Source: a bacterium
Lineage (GTDB): Bacteria; Bacillota; Bacilli; Lactobacillales; Streptococcaceae
NCBI GenBank assembly: GCA_905221545.1
Contig: CAJNDO010000005.1
Location: forward strand, 100,609 to 164,608
Reading direction: 5' to 3'
Length of the DNA: 64,000 bases
Positions 9,491 through 20,099 of this stretch are shown here, piece by piece (positions within the stretch are counted from its first letter, which is position 1; every line of letters starts with the position of its first letter). A model generated the notes under the pieces. It made no database searches. It saw nothing but the letters and a program-made list of their open reading frames with translations, and was not told the origin of the DNA. A program made the position numbers and the translations under genes.

Positions 9491-10231
9491 TTATTTTAGA
9501 TAGCGTTGAAGGAATTCTTTTGTACGGTCTTCTTTAGGATTGGTGAAGAGGTCTTCTGGTTTGCCTTCTTCAGCGATTACACCCTTATCCATGAAGATAA
9601 CACGGTGAGAGACATCACGGGCAAATTCCATTTCGTGAGTTACAACAATCATAGTCAAGCCTTCCTGAGCCAGATCCTGCATGATTTTGAGGACTTCTCC
9701 AACCATTTCTGGATCGAGAGCTGATGTTGGTTCATCAAAGAGAATGGCGTCCGGATTCATGGAGAGGGCACGAGCGATAGCCACACGTTGTTTTTGACCA
9801 CCTGAGAGTTGTTTAGGTTTCGCTTGCCAGTAGCGTTCTCCCATGCCGACTTTTTCTAGGTTTTCTTTGGCAATTTTTTCAGCTTCTGTACGTTCGCGTT
9901 TAAGGACAGTTGTCTGAGCGACAATTGTGTTTTCAAGAACGTTGAGATTTTCAAAGAGGTTAAAAGATTGGAACACCATTCCCAACTTTTCACGGTATTG
10001 TGTGAGGTCGTAGCCTTTTTCGAGGACGTTTTGTCCATGATAAAGGATTTGTCCATCAGTTGGTGTTTCAAGAAGGTTAATGGAGCGTAGGAAGGTCGAT
10101 TTCCCACTTCCAGAGCTTCCGATGATAGAGATGACTTCTCCCTTGTGGACAGTGAGAGAAATGTCTTTTAGCACTTCGTTTTGGCCATAGGATTTTTTGA
10201 GGTGTTTAATTTCAAGGATTGCTTGTGTCAT
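9491..10231 (-). CDS. glnQ: Polar amino acid ABC transporter, ATP-binding protein
   Basis: ATPase subunit, 246 residues, of a glutamine/polar amino acid importer. Seen: Walker [10 protein letters not shown] with Lys44, Q-loop region [11 protein letters not shown], signature [15 protein letters not shown], Walker [15 protein letters not shown] and the switch His in IVVTHEMEF. The ATG overlaps the stop of the upstream substrate-binding/permease gene by one base (TAATG on the minus strand), so the two are translated together. Substrate is assigned from family resemblance to GlnQ; glutamate or arginine is possible. Confidence 0.93.
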   Translation of the reverse strand: MTQAILEIKHLKKSYGQNEVLKDISLTVHKGEVISIIGSSGSGKSTFLRSINLLETPTDGQILYHGQNVLEKGYDLTQYREKLGMVFQSFNLFENLNVLENTIVAQTTVLKRERTEAEKIAKENLEKVGMGERYWQAKPKQLSGGQKQRVAIARALSMNPDAILFDEPTSALDPEMVGEVLKIMQDLAQEGLTMIVVTHEMEFARDVSHRVIFMDKGVIAEEGKPEDLFTNPKEDRTKEFLQRYLK

Positions 10232-11796
10232 TATTTCAAATTCTCCGTTTGCATTTGGTTAGCACCTGTAGTATAGGTATCCATGTCCATTCGGCGTTCG
10301 ATGAAGCGTAGGATACGGGTTACGGTGAAGGTGAGGACAAAGTAAATCACGGCGATGATTGTAAATGTCTGGAAGTATTGATAAGTTTGAGTTGCCACGG
10401 TATTTCCTGAGAAATAAAGCTCAACAACAGAGATTACGTTCAATACAGATGTATCTTTGATATTGATAACAAATTCATTACCAGTTGCTGGTAGGATATT
10501 ACGGACTACTTGAGGTAGGACAATCTTACGCATGGTTTGGTTATGAGTCATACCAAGAGCAGTAGCGGCTTCAAATTGTCCCTTATCAACTGCTAGGATA
10601 CCACCACGGACGATTTCAGTCATGTAGGCACCGGTGTTGATTGAAACGATGAAGATAGCAGCCAGTGTGCGGTCAAGGTTGATCCCGAAAGCTTGGGCAG
10701 TTCCATAGTAGATAACCATTGATTGAACAATCATTGGTGTACCACGGAAAATTTCAATGTAGACATTGAGAACCCATCCGACTAGTTTTTGCAGGCCATA
10801 AATGGCTTTGTTTTCAGAGAGAGGAGCAGTACGGAAGACACCAATCGCAAGACCGATAATGAGACCTATGATGGTTCCGACGATAGAGATTAAAAGAGTG
10901 ATACCAGCACCACGCAAAAGTTGTTGCCAGTTTTCAGAAAGAATTTTAGCGACTTGGTTAAAGAAACTACTGCTAGTCTCTTCAGTTGTTGTAGCTTCGG
11001 CAGGTTGCTCCTTGATCATACGGTCCATCAAGGCAACTTGGTCATCTTTAGAAATGGTTTCAATGCTGGCATTGATTTGGTTAATCCGAATGTCATCTTT
11101 ACGAAGTCCAATGGCGATAGCTGTATCTTCTTCCCCGGTTTTGAAACCTGGTTCTACTTGAATCATCTTAAACTTAGAGTTAGCAGCTTCGGCAGTCAGA
11201 GCTTCTGGGCGTTCAGAAACATAGGCATCAATGACACCAGCCTCAAGAGCTTGGCGCATTTGAGCGAAGTCTCCCATAGCTGTTTCTTTTTTAGCGCCTG
11301 AGATTTGTGAGATCAAGTCATAAAGGTAAACACCTTGTTGAGAAGTGATTTTCGCACCATTAAAGTCATCCAAAGATTTGGCATTTGCATAGGCAGAATC
11401 TTTTTTGACAAGTAGGACAGGCTCGCTAGTGTAGTAACTGCTTGAAAAGGCAATTTCTTGTTTGCGTTCGGCAGTTGGACTCATACCTGCGATAATCATG
11501 TCAATCTTACCAGAAGTGAGGGCAGGGACTAGACCTTCCCACTTGGTTTTAACAACCAAAGGTTCTTTACCTAAGTCCTTAGCGATTTTCTTGGCAATCT
11601 GGACATCGTATCCATTGGCGTACTGGTTAGTCCCATCGATTTTGACAGCTCCATTGCTATCATCATCCTGGGTCCAGTTAAAGGGAGCATATGCTGCTTC
11701 CATCCCGATGCGTAAATATTCATCAGCTTGAGCAACATTGACAAGTCCTAGCATCAGCAAGAGACTTGTGAAAATAGATAAGTATATTTTTCTCAT
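10231..11796 (-). CDS. glnP: Amino acid ABC transporter, fused substrate-binding and permease protein
   Basis: A single 521-residue chain joins a secreted binding domain and a membrane domain. Residues 1-24 are a signal peptide ending VAQADE; 26 to about 260 form the polar amino acid binding domain ([13 protein letters not shown], then [16 protein letters not shown]); about 290-505 form the HisM/GlnP-type permease with the EAA loop [30 protein letters not shown] shortened here to its first part [17 protein letters not shown]. Such fusions tie the binding protein to the membrane and are common in streptococci and lactococci. Paired with the ATPase downstream. No cleavage between parts is expected. 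Substrate probably glutamine, unproven. Confidence 0.92.
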   Translation of the reverse strand: MRKIYLSIFTSLLLMLGLVNVAQADEYLRIGMEAAYAPFNWTQDDDSNGAVKIDGTNQYANGYDVQIAKKIAKDLGKEPLVVKTKWEGLVPALTSGKIDMIIAGMSPTAERKQEIAFSSSYYTSEPVLLVKKDSAYANAKSLDDFNGAKITSQQGVYLYDLISQISGAKKETAMGDFAQMRQALEAGVIDAYVSERPEALTAEAANSKFKMIQVEPGFKTGEEDTAIAIGLRKDDIRINQINASIETISKDDQVALMDRMIKEQPAEATTTEETSSSFFNQVAKILSENWQQLLRGAGITLLISIVGTIIGLIIGLAIGVFRTAPLSENKAIYGLQKLVGWVLNVYIEIFRGTPMIVQSMVIYYGTAQAFGINLDRTLAAIFIVSINTGAYMTEIVRGGILAVDKGQFEAATALGMTHNQTMRKIVLPQVVRNILPATGNEFVINIKDTSVLNVISVVELYFSGNTVATQTYQYFQTFTIIAVIYFVLTFTVTRILRFIERRMDMDTYTTGANQMQTENLK

Positions 11797-11895
11797 GATT
11801 TCTCCTATTTCTAATCTATTAAAAAATAACTGTCTCCTATTTTATCGAAAAAAACTCTATTTTTCAATACGGGTAAGCCCTTACTTGAGAAAAAA

Positions 11896-11904
11896 TGATA
11901 TAAT
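11896..11904 (+). promoter_or_regulatory. Extended -10 promoter of DUF2207 gene
   Basis: TGATATAAT is an extended -10 with no good -35. It is 31 bases from the chosen start. Confidence 0.55.
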
Positions 11905-11934
11905 GATAGCAAAGATAAAAAGGGGGCTTGTTTG

Positions 11935-13824
11935 ATGAAAAAAACTTTTTTCTTACTGGTGTTAGGCTTGTTTTGCCTTCTGCCACTCTCAGTTTTTGCC
12001 ATTGATTTTAAGATAAACTCTTATCAAGGTGATTTGTATATTCATGCAGACAATACGGCAGAATTTAGACAAAAGATAGTTTATCAGTTTGATGAGGACT
12101 TTAAGGGCCAAATCGTGGGACTTGGACGTGCTGGCAAGATGCCTAGTGGGTTTGACATTGACCCTCATCCAAAGGTTCAGGCCTCGAAAAATGGTGCTGA
12201 ACTGACAGATGTTACTAGCGAAGTGATAGAAGGAGCAGATGGTTATACTGTTAAAGTTTATAATCCAGGTCAGGAAGGTGACACAGTTGAGATTGACCTT
12301 GTCTGGAACTTAAAGAATTTGCTTTTTTTATATGATGATATCGCTGAATTAAATTGGCAACCTCTGACAGATAGTTCAGGGGCTATTGGAAAGTTTGAAT
12401 TTCATGTAAGGGGAGAAAAGGGGGCTGAAAAACTCTTTTTCCACACAGGAAAACTTTTTAAAGAAGGAACGGTTGAAAATAGTAACATTGATTATATTAT
12501 TCGTTTAGATAATCTTCCGTCTAAGCGTGGAGTTGAATTGCATGCCTACTGGCCTCGAACTGCTTTTGCTAGCGCTACGGATCAGGGCTTGAAAGGGAAT
12601 CGTTTAGAGGAGTTTAATAAGATAGAAGACTCGATTGTTAGAGAAAAAGAGCAGAGTAAACAACTCGTCACTTGGGTCTTTCCTTCGATACTTTCCATTT
12701 CCTTGTTATTGAGCGTCTGCTTCTATTTTATTTATAGAAGAAAGACCACTCCTTCAGTCAAATATGCCAAAAATCATCGTCTCTATGAACCACCGATGGA
12801 ATTAGAGCCTATGGTTTTATCAGAAGCAGTCTACTCGACCTCCTTGGAGGAAGTGAGTCCCTTAGTCAAGGGGGCTGGCAAATTCACCTTTGATCAACTG
12901 ATTCAAGCTACCTTGCTAGATGTGATAGACCGTGGGAATGTTTCTATTATTTCAGAAGGAGATACAGTTGGTTTGAGGTTGGTGAAAGAAGATGGTTTGT
13001 CAAGCTTTGAGATAGACTGTCTAAATCTGGTTTTTTCAGGCAAAAAAGAAGAAACTCTTTCCAATTTGTTTGCGGATTACAAGGTATCTGATAGTCTTTA
13101 TCGTAGAGCTAAAGCTGCTGATGAAAAACGGATTCAAGCAAAGGGGCGTCAGCTCAAATCTTCTTTTGAAGAAGTATTGAAACAGATGCAAGAAGGAGTG
13201 AGAAATCGAGTTTCCTTCTGGGGGCTCCCAGATTACTATCGTTCTTTAACTGGTTTGGAAAAAGCCTTGCAAGTGGGGATGGGACTCTCTACTGTCCTGC
13301 CTCTATTTATTGGATTTGGTTTGTTCTTGTACAGTTTAGACGTTCATACTTATCTTTACCTCCCCTTGCCAATACTTGGTTTTCTAGGTTTAGTTTTGGC
13401 TGTTTTCTATTATTGGAAGCTTCGACTAGATAATCGTGATGGTGTTCTAAATGAAGCGGGAGCCGAGGTCTACTATCTCTGGACCAGTTTTGAGAATATG
13501 TTGCGTGAGATTGCACGACTGGATCAGGCAGAATTGGAAAGTATTGTAGTCTGGAATCGCCTCTTGGTCTATGCGACCTTATTTGGCTATGCGGATAAGG
13601 TCAGTCATTTGATGAAGGTTCATCATATTCAAGTGGAAAATCCAGACATTAACCTCTATGTAGCGTATGGCTGGCACGGTATGTTTTATCATTCAAGTGC
13701 GCAAATGAGCCATTATGCCAGCGTCGCAAACACAGCAAGTACCTATTCCGTATCTTCTGGAAGTGGAAGTTCTGGCGGTGGCTTCTCTGGAGGAGGAGGC
13801 GGTGGCAGTATCGGTGCCTTTTAA
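11935..13824 (+). CDS. DUF2207 membrane protein
   Basis: A 629-residue protein if started at ATG 11935, which has an AGGGGG site nine bases upstream; a TTG one codon earlier is in frame but less likely. A signal peptide (KKTFFLLVLGLFCLLPLSVFA) is followed by an extracellular beta-rich domain (to about 230), a membrane segment (about 243-263), a cytoplasmic region, two more hydrophobic segments (about 440-485), and a tail that ends in a Gly/Ser-rich low-complexity run with GGGGGGSIGAF. This is the DUF2207 layout (predicted membrane proteins of unknown function). Its place next to uppP suggests a link to the cell envelope, but this is inference. Confidence 0.88.
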   Translation: MKKTFFLLVLGLFCLLPLSVFAIDFKINSYQGDLYIHADNTAEFRQKIVYQFDEDFKGQIVGLGRAGKMPSGFDIDPHPKVQASKNGAELTDVTSEVIEGADGYTVKVYNPGQEGDTVEIDLVWNLKNLLFLYDDIAELNWQPLTDSSGAIGKFEFHVRGEKGAEKLFFHTGKLFKEGTVENSNIDYIIRLDNLPSKRGVELHAYWPRTAFASATDQGLKGNRLEEFNKIEDSIVREKEQSKQLVTWVFPSILSISLLLSVCFYFIYRRKTTPSVKYAKNHRLYEPPMELEPMVLSEAVYSTSLEEVSPLVKGAGKFTFDQLIQATLLDVIDRGNVSIISEGDTVGLRLVKEDGLSSFEIDCLNLVFSGKKEETLSNLFADYKVSDSLYRRAKAADEKRIQAKGRQLKSSFEEVLKQMQEGVRNRVSFWGLPDYYRSLTGLEKALQVGMGLSTVLPLFIGFGLFLYSLDVHTYLYLPLPILGFLGLVLAVFYYWKLRLDNRDGVLNEAGAEVYYLWTSFENMLREIARLDQAELESIVVWNRLLVYATLFGYADKVSHLMKVHHIQVENPDINLYVAYGWHGMFYHSSAQMSHYASVANTASTYSVSSGSGSSGGGFSGGGGGGSIGAF

Positions 13825-13851
13825 AGAGAACTGCCATATACTGAAAAAGTA

Positions 13852-13860
13852 TGCTATAAT
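13852..13860 (+). promoter_or_regulatory. Extended -10 promoter of uppP
   Basis: TGCTATAAT lies 26 bases before the uppP start, with no clear -35. Confidence 0.55.
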
Positions 13861-13885
13861 GGAAGATAGAAAAAAGGAGTAATCT

Positions 13886-14731
13886 ATGTATCTTATTGAA
13901 ATTTTAAAATCTATCTTCTTCGGGATTGTGGAAGGAATTACGGAATGGTTGCCCATTTCCAGTACAGGTCATTTGATTTTAGCAGAGGAATTTATCCAAT
14001 ACCAAAATCAAAATGAAGCCTTTATGTCCATGTTTAATGTCGTGATTCAGCTTGGTGCTATTTTAGCAGTTATGGTGATTTACTTTAACAAGCTCAATCC
14101 TTTCAAACCGACTAAGGACAAGCAGGAAGTTCGTAAGACTTGGAGACTGTGGTTGAAAGTTCTTGTAGCTACTTTACCTTTACTTGCCGTCTTTAAATTT
14201 GATGATTGGTTTGACACCCACTTCCATAATATGGTTTCTGTTGCTCTTATGTTGATTATCTATGGGATTGCCTTTATCTATTTGGAAAAGCGAAATAAAG
14301 CGCGTGCTATAGAGCCAAGTGTAACAGAGTTGGACAAACTTCCTTATACGACAGCATTCTATATTGGACTCTTCCAAGTTCTTGCCCTTTTACCAGGAAC
14401 TAGCCGTTCTGGGGCAACGATTGTCGGTGGTTTATTGAATGGAACCAGTCGTTCTGTTGTGACAGAATTTACCTTCTATCTTGGGATTCCTGTTATGTTT
14501 GGAGCCAGTGCCTTAAAGATTTTCAAATTTGTGAAAGCAGGACAGCTCTTGAGTTTTGGGCAATTGTTCTTGCTCTTGGTTGCGATGGGAGTAGCCTTTG
14601 CAGTCAGCATGGTCGCTATTCGTTTCTTGACAAGCTATGTGAAAAAACACGACTTCACCCTTTTTGGTAAATACCGTATCGTGCTTGGTGGTGTCTTGCT
14701 ACTTTATAGCTTTGTCCGTTTATTTGTATAA
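13886..14731 (+). CDS. uppP: Undecaprenyl-diphosphate phosphatase
   Basis: Recycles the lipid carrier C55-PP to C55-P for peptidoglycan and polysaccharide synthesis; loss usually raises bacitracin sensitivity (older name bacA). 281 residues, multi-pass membrane protein. Both family signatures are present: [20 protein letters not shown] near 12-31 and [15 protein letters not shown] near 168-182. A strong ribosome site AAAAAGGAG precedes the ATG. A shared terminator separates it from the convergent dinB gene. Confidence 0.96.
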   Translation: MYLIEILKSIFFGIVEGITEWLPISSTGHLILAEEFIQYQNQNEAFMSMFNVVIQLGAILAVMVIYFNKLNPFKPTKDKQEVRKTWRLWLKVLVATLPLLAVFKFDDWFDTHFHNMVSVALMLIIYGIAFIYLEKRNKARAIEPSVTELDKLPYTTAFYIGLFQVLALLPGTSRSGATIVGGLLNGTSRSVVTEFTFYLGIPVMFGASALKIFKFVKAGQLLSFGQLFLLLVAMGVAFAVSMVAIRFLTSYVKKHDFTLFGKYRIVLGGVLLLYSFVRLFV

Positions 14732-14733
14732 GA

Positions 14734-14765
14734 AAAACCTTGAAGGGGCAGCTCTTCAAGGTTTT
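14734..14765. terminator. Bidirectional terminator between uppP and dinB
   Basis: AAAACCTTGAAG (14734-14745) pairs perfectly with CTTCAAGGTTTT (14754-14765) around an 8-base loop. The right arm overlaps the stop codon of dinB. Confidence 0.9.
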
Positions 14766-15825
14766 AAAATCCAGTCATGGTAATCCCCAACAGGCGGACA
14801 CCTCTTTCTTTCTCGTCTAACTCTTCATAGAGTTGCAGGGCTATTTGGCTTATCTGACTAGCATCCTGTGTTTTTTGAGCCAGACTTTTTCGTTTGGTAA
14901 GAGTTGAAAAGTCCTCGTAGCGGATTTTCAGAATGACAATTTTTCCAGCTTTTTCTTGTTGATGTAGATTAAGAGCGACTCTTTCTGATAGGAGTGTCAG
15001 CTCTTTTTTGATGTCTTCCTCGGCACGGAGAATCTTTCCATAGGTTTTCTCTTTCCCGATTGATTTACGGATGCGATTGGATTTGACGGGGGAATTGTGA
15101 ATACCACGAGCCTTTCGATAAAGGTCATAGCCCAGTCTGCCAAAGCGGTCTATTAGGGTCACTTCAGGAACTTCAAGCAGATCAGCGCCGGTAAAAACGC
15201 CCATTTGATGAAGTCTTTCCACCGTCTTTTTTCCTACTCCATGAAACTTGGAAATATCCATTTGTTTTAGAAATTCCTCAGCCTGGTCAGGTAGAATCAC
15301 TGTCAGACCATGTGGCTTTTGATAATCGCTGGCCATTTTAGCTAAGAATTTGTTGTAGGAGACGCCTGCGGAAGCAGTCAGATGGAGTTCTTGCCAGATA
15401 TCCTCTTGAATGAGGCGAGCAATTTTGACCGCTGACTTGATACCGAGTTTATTTTCTGTTACATCCAAATAGGCTTCGTCAATGCTCATGGGTTCTATTA
15501 AATCTGTATAACGCTTAAAGATAGCTCGAATCTGGAGGCCCACAGTCTTGTATTTCTCATAATTTCCTGAGATAAAGACGGCCTGGGGACAACGTTCATA
15601 GGCTTCTTTAGAACTCATAGCAGAATGAACACCAAAAGCTCGCGCCTCATAGCTACAAGTGGAAACGACACCACGACCACCTGTTTGCCGAGGGTCGCTG
15701 CCGATAATGACAGGTTTTCCTCTGAGTTTAGGATTGTCTCTGATTTCCACCGCAGCAAAAAAGGCATCCATGTCAATATGGATGATTTTTCTTGACAAAT
15801 CATTTAATAAAGGAAAAATCAACAT
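14764..15825 (-). CDS. dinB: DNA polymerase IV (Y family)
   Basis: Error-prone translesion polymerase of 353 residues. The catalytic acidic residues are in [17 protein letters not shown] near the N-terminus and in [12 protein letters not shown]; the finger motif [15 protein letters not shown] and the helix-hairpin-helix region [15 protein letters not shown] are present, and the little-finger domain fills the rest. The C-terminus lacks a clear sliding-clamp peptide of the usual strong form. Stands alone on the minus strand, convergent with uppP. In pneumococci the gene is also called dinP. Confidence 0.96.
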   Translation of the reverse strand: MLIFPLLNDLSRKIIHIDMDAFFAAVEIRDNPKLRGKPVIIGSDPRQTGGRGVVSTCSYEARAFGVHSAMSSKEAYERCPQAVFISGNYEKYKTVGLQIRAIFKRYTDLIEPMSIDEAYLDVTENKLGIKSAVKIARLIQEDIWQELHLTASAGVSYNKFLAKMASDYQKPHGLTVILPDQAEEFLKQMDISKFHGVGKKTVERLHQMGVFTGADLLEVPEVTLIDRFGRLGYDLYRKARGIHNSPVKSNRIRKSIGKEKTYGKILRAEEDIKKELTLLSERVALNLHQQEKAGKIVILKIRYEDFSTLTKRKSLAQKTQDASQISQIALQLYEELDEKERGVRLLGITMTGF

Positions 15826-15981
15826 GCCTGGTCCCCTTTTTACTGCTTATTTTCTTTTATTATACCTTTTTTTCTGAAAAAAAGAAAAAAGGCTTTAATT
15901 TTTTCAAAAATATAATACAGTTTGGAACAAAATGCAGACTGTTTTAGAAAAGAAAGTGTAAAAATAGGGATTTATCACTTG

Positions 15982-16008
15982 TTGAAATCGGTTACTGTAT
16001 GGTATACT
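15982..16008 (+). promoter_or_regulatory. pflB promoter
   Basis: TTGAAA (15982-15987), then an extended -10 TGGTATACT (16000-16008), with 15 bases between the hexamers. Confidence 0.6.
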
Positions 16009-16020
16009 TGTCTCATGAAT

Positions 16021-16038
16021 GTAACAGATGGATGTTAC
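16021..16038 (+). promoter_or_regulatory. Inverted repeat in pflB leader
   Basis: GTAACA-N6-TGTTAC is a perfect dyad about 13 bases past the -10, in the first bases of the transcript. It could be an operator or the foot of an RNA hairpin. It does not match the Rex or CcpA consensus. Confidence 0.4.
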
Positions 16039-16063
16039 TAGAAAGAAAAAAGAGGACATTAAC

Positions 16064-18379
16064 ATGGTTGTTAAGACAGTTGTTGAGGCACAAGATATTT
16101 TTGACAAAGCTTGGGAAGGCTTCAAAGGCGTAGATTGGAAAGAAAAAGCAAGTGTATCACGCTTCGTACAAGCTAACTACACACCTTACGATGGAGACGA
16201 AAGCTTCCTTGCAGGACCAACAGAACGTTCACTTCACATCAAAAAAATTGTAGAAGAAACTAAGGCTCACTACGAAGAAACTCGTTTCCCAATGGACACT
16301 CGTCCAACATCTATTGCTGATATTCCAGCAGGATTTATCGATAAAGAAAACGAAGTTATCTTTGGTATCCAAAATGACGAACTCTTCAAATTGAACTTCA
16401 TGCCAAAAGGTGGTATCCGTATGGCTGAAACTACTTTGAAAGAAAATGGATACGAACCAGACCCAGCTGTTCACGAAATCTTCACTAAATACGTAACAAC
16501 AGTTAACGACGGTATCTTCCGCGCTTACACTTCAAACATTCGTCGCGCTCGTCACGCTCACACTGTAACTGGTCTTCCAGATGCATACTCACGCGGACGT
16601 ATTATCGGTGTTTACGCACGTCTTGCTCTTTACGGTGCAGACTACTTGATGCAAGAAAAAGTAAACGACTGGAATGCAATCGAAGAAATTGATGAAGAAA
16701 CAATCCGTCTTCGTGAAGAAATCAACCTTCAATACCAAGCATTGCAACAAGTTGTTCGCTTGGGTGACCTTTACGGAGTTGACGTTCGCAAACCAGCGAT
16801 GAACGTTAAAGAAGCAATCCAATGGGTTAACATCGCCTTCATGTCTGTCTGCCGTGTTATCAACGGTGCTGCTACATCTCTAGGACGTGTACCAATCGTA
16901 TTGGACATCTTTGCAGAACGTGACCTTGCTCGTGGTACATTTACTGAATCAGAAATCCAAGAATTCGTTGATGATTTCGTTATGAAACTTCGTACAGTTA
17001 AATTTGCTCGTACAAAAGCTTATGACCAATTGTACTCAGGTGACCCAACTTTCATCACAACTTCTATGGCTGGTATGGGTAACGACGGTCGTCACCGTGT
17101 TACTAAGATGGACTACCGTTTCTTGAACACTCTTGACAATATCGGTAACTCTCCAGAGCCAAACTTGACAGTTCTTTGGACTGATAAATTGCCATACAAC
17201 TTCCGTCGCTACTGTATGCACATGAGCCACAAACACTCTTCTATCCAATACGAAGGTGTAACAACAATGGCCAAAGACGGATACGGTGAAATGAGCTGTA
17301 TCTCATGCTGTGTATCTCCACTTGATCCAGAAAATGAAGAACAACGCCACAACATCCAGTACTTCGGTGCGCGTGTAAACGTATTGAAAGCTCTTCTTAC
17401 TGGTTTGAACGGTGGTTACGACGATGTTCACAAAGACTACAAAGTATTTGACATCGAACCAATTCGTGACGAAGTTCTTGAATTCGAATCAGTTAAAGAA
17501 AACTTTGAAAAATCTCTTGACTGGTTGACTGACACTTACGTAGATGCTTTGAACATCATCCACTACATGACTGATAAGTACAACTACGAAGCTGTTCAAA
17601 TGGCCTTCTTGCCAACTAAACAACGTGCAAACATGGGATTCGGTATCTGTGGATTTGCTAACACTGTTGATACATTGTCAGCTATCAAATACGCTACAGT
17701 TAAACCAATCCGTGATGAAAATGGCTACATCTACGATTACGAAACAATCGGTGAATACCCACGTTGGGGTGAAGATGACCCACGTTCAAACGAATTGGCA
17801 GAATGGTTGATCGAAGCTTACACAACTCGTCTACGTAGCCACAAACTTTACAAAGATGCAGAAGCTACAGTTTCACTTTTGACAATCACATCTAACGTTG
17901 CTTACTCTAAACAAACTGGTAACTCACCAGTCCACAAAGGTGTATACCTCAACGAAGATGGTTCTGTGAACTTGTCTAAACTTGAATTCTTCTCACCAGG
18001 TGCTAACCCATCTAACAAAGCTAAAGGTGGATGGTTGCAAAACTTGAACTCACTTTCTAGCCTTGACTTTAGTTACGCAGCTGATGGTATCTCATTGACA
18101 ACACAAGTTTCACCTCGCGCTCTTGGTAAGACTCGTGACGAACAAGTTGATAACTTGGTAACAATCCTTGATGGTTACTTCGAAAACGGTGGACAACACG
18201 TTAACTTGAACGTTATGGACTTGAACGATGTTTACGAAAAGATCATGTCAGGAGAAGACGTTATCGTACGTATCTCTGGATACTGTGTAAACACTAAATA
18301 CCTCACTCCAGAACAAAAAACTGAATTGACCCAACGTGTCTTCCATGAAGTTCTTTCAATGGATGATGCATTGAGCTAA
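16064..18379 (+). CDS. pflB: Formate acetyltransferase (pyruvate formate-lyase)
   Basis: Splits pyruvate with CoA into acetyl-CoA and formate under low oxygen, the main mixed-acid route in these lactic bacteria. I chose ATG 16064 ([11 protein letters not shown], 771 residues) because AGAGGA precedes it and the N-terminus then fits the family; an in-frame ATG at 16028 would add 12 unlikely residues. The active-site pair is Cys415-Cys416 in [10 protein letters not shown], and the glycyl radical is Gly739 in [14 protein letters not shown]. The residue after the radical motif Tyr is Cys where E. coli has Ala, as in other streptococci as far as I recall. Activation needs PflA, not in this window. 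Codon use is highly biased. Confidence 0.97.
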   Translation: MVVKTVVEAQDIFDKAWEGFKGVDWKEKASVSRFVQANYTPYDGDESFLAGPTERSLHIKKIVEETKAHYEETRFPMDTRPTSIADIPAGFIDKENEVIFGIQNDELFKLNFMPKGGIRMAETTLKENGYEPDPAVHEIFTKYVTTVNDGIFRAYTSNIRRARHAHTVTGLPDAYSRGRIIGVYARLALYGADYLMQEKVNDWNAIEEIDEETIRLREEINLQYQALQQVVRLGDLYGVDVRKPAMNVKEAIQWVNIAFMSVCRVINGAATSLGRVPIVLDIFAERDLARGTFTESEIQEFVDDFVMKLRTVKFARTKAYDQLYSGDPTFITTSMAGMGNDGRHRVTKMDYRFLNTLDNIGNSPEPNLTVLWTDKLPYNFRRYCMHMSHKHSSIQYEGVTTMAKDGYGEMSCISCCVSPLDPENEEQRHNIQYFGARVNVLKALLTGLNGGYDDVHKDYKVFDIEPIRDEVLEFESVKENFEKSLDWLTDTYVDALNIIHYMTDKYNYEAVQMAFLPTKQRANMGFGICGFANTVDTLSAIKYATVKPIRDENGYIYDYETIGEYPRWGEDDPRSNELAEWLIEAYTTRLRSHKLYKDAEATVSLLTITSNVAYSKQTGNSPVHKGVYLNEDGSVNLSKLEFFSPGANPSNKAKGGWLQNLNSLSSLDFSYAADGISLTTQVSPRALGKTRDEQVDNLVTILDGYFENGGQHVNLNVMDLNDVYEKIMSGEDVIVRISGYCVNTKYLTPEQKTELTQRVFHEVLSMDDALS

Positions 18380-18403
18380 TCAAGTTCTTTAATAATGAAA
18401 AGG

Positions 18404-18436
18404 AACCCTCGGTCAAACGACTGAGGGTTGTTTTTT
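18404..18436 (+). terminator. pflB terminator
   Basis: AACCCTCGGTC and GACTGAGGGTT pair around AAAC and run into GTTTTTT. Confidence 0.9.
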
Positions 18437-18514
18437 GGCCTTTCAGTTCTTTAAGTCAGGCATTGAAATGTCTGACCGGGATTCAAAGATACTTGTTGAG
18501 TTGGTAGGTATTTG

Positions 18515-18614
18515 ATACTCAATGAAAATTAAAGAGCAAACTAGGAAACTAGCCGTAGGCTGTACTTGAGGCAAGGCGACGTTGACGTGGTTTGAAGAGA
18601 TTTTCGAAGAGTAT
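18515..18614 (-). repeat. Short BOX element, about 100 bp
   Basis: Begins ATACTCAATGAAAATTAAAG and ends TTTTCGAAGAGTAT, with a GGCAAGGCGACGTTGACG boxA core. There is no boxB module, so this is an A-C form. Confidence 0.85.
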
Positions 18615-18615
18615 A

Positions 18616-18650
18616 AAAATACCACACTTTGTAAGTTTACAATGTGTGGT
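18616..18650 (-). terminator. trkH terminator (minus strand)
   Basis: ACCACAC-T-TTGTA and TACAA-T-GTGTGGT pair with one internal mismatch; on the minus strand the hairpin is followed by ATTTTT. Confidence 0.75.
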
Positions 18651-18656
18651 TGTATT

Positions 18657-20096
18657 TTATCTCTTAGACCAAGTTCTCTTCATAAAGAGAAGGAGGATTG
18701 GGTAAATCTCCAATCGTCCTGCAATCATCGCAAAGGAGAGGAGAATTTTTGAGATAGGACTAAAGATTGAGAAACTAGATGTCGTTCCTAGAATAGGCCC
18801 AATGTTATTGAAACAGCTAAAGACAGCGCTGGTAACGACCAGGAAATCATTGCTATCTAAGCTGACAATAAAGATAAGTGCTAGCAAAATCATAGAATAG
18901 ATGACAAAGTACTTGAGAATCTTATGCTGGGTATCTTTGTCAATCACCGTTTTATTAACATGAAGAGTCAAAACACGGTGGGGTGATAGGATTGATAAAA
19001 TCTGATTTTTGGCAATTTTTGAAAGGATGAGGCCTCTAATAACCTTGAGTCCACCTGCAGTTGAACCAGCAGAACCACCGATTCCCATGAGGAAGAGAAG
19101 GATAAATTGGGAGAAGAGGGGCCAGTTGGTAATATCTCCATATCCAAAACCAGTTGTTGTAATGATATTGGAAACCTGGAAGAAGGCCATTTCAAAACTC
19201 TTGGAAAATCCTGGATAGAGATAGAGAGTATTGAGGCTAATCAAGCCTGTAGAAACCAGTACGATGACCAAGTAAGCCCGAAGTTCTTCGTCTCCAAAGA
19301 AGGCCTTAACCCGACGGAGCATGAGGTAGTAGTAGAGGTTAAAATTTACCCCAAAAACCAGAACTCCGATACTAACTAGATAGGTAATCAGTGAGCTACC
19401 ATAGTGAGCAATCCCGTCGTTATAGACGGTGAAACCTCCTGTACCTGCTGTACCCATAGCGATGACAAAACTATCAAATAGGGGCATGCCAGCTAGATAA
19501 TAGATGATGACAAAGAGGGAGAAGAGAGCTAGATAAAGGAGATAGAGAATCTGGGCAGTGTTTTTTAGCTTGGATACAACCTTACCAAAGACGGGACCAG
19601 GAACCTCAGCTTTCATTACCTCTAGGTGGCTATTTTTGGCATTGTCCATAATAGCAAGTGCAAAAACAAGCACTCCCATTCCTCCGATTAAGTGGGTAAA
19701 ACTTCGCCAGAAGAGGAGGGAACGACTGAGAACCGAAACGTCGTTCAGAATAGTGGCTCCGGTAGTTGTAAAGCCAGAACTAATTTCAAAAAAGGCATCA
19801 ATAACGCTGGGAATTTGCCCAGCAAAGACAAAGGGGAGACCACCAAAGAAAGACCATAGGATCCAACAGAGGGCAACAATTAAGATTCCCTCCTTGGCAT
19901 AAATCCGTTGATTTTTTGGTTTTTCCAAACTCCCTGAACCGCCCAGCAATACGAGAATCCCTATTGTTGAAAAGAGGGCTGTAAAAACTTGGCTCGATTC
20001 ACGGTAATAGAGAGCGACAGCTACAGGAACCAAAAGAAGAACAGCTTCAATCAAAAGCAACTTTGAAAGGAGGTAACGAATCATACTTTTATTCAT
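18657..20096 (-). CDS. trkH: Potassium uptake channel subunit TrkH/KtrB family
   Basis: Membrane translocation subunit of a K+ uptake system, 479 residues, with four pore repeats each carrying a filter-like Gly (for example SSGFTTTGATIL, GTAGTGGFTVYND, NIITTTGFGYGD). It works with the regulatory subunit encoded three bases upstream on the same strand, which gates it by nucleotide binding. A terminator follows. Family naming is loose: the protein could equally be called KtrB or CabP-type; in pneumococcus the partner binds cyclic di-AMP through a different protein, so such control here is only a guess. Confidence 0.92.
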   Translation of the reverse strand: MNKSMIRYLLSKLLLIEAVLLLVPVAVALYYRESSQVFTALFSTIGILVLLGGSGSLEKPKNQRIYAKEGILIVALCWILWSFFGGLPFVFAGQIPSVIDAFFEISSGFTTTGATILNDVSVLSRSLLFWRSFTHLIGGMGVLVFALAIMDNAKNSHLEVMKAEVPGPVFGKVVSKLKNTAQILYLLYLALFSLFVIIYYLAGMPLFDSFVIAMGTAGTGGFTVYNDGIAHYGSSLITYLVSIGVLVFGVNFNLYYYLMLRRVKAFFGDEELRAYLVIVLVSTGLISLNTLYLYPGFSKSFEMAFFQVSNIITTTGFGYGDITNWPLFSQFILLFLMGIGGSAGSTAGGLKVIRGLILSKIAKNQILSILSPHRVLTLHVNKTVIDKDTQHKILKYFVIYSMILLALIFIVSLDSNDFLVVTSAVFSCFNNIGPILGTTSSFSIFSPISKILLSFAMIAGRLEIYPILLLFMKRTWSKR

Positions 20097-20099
20097 TTC

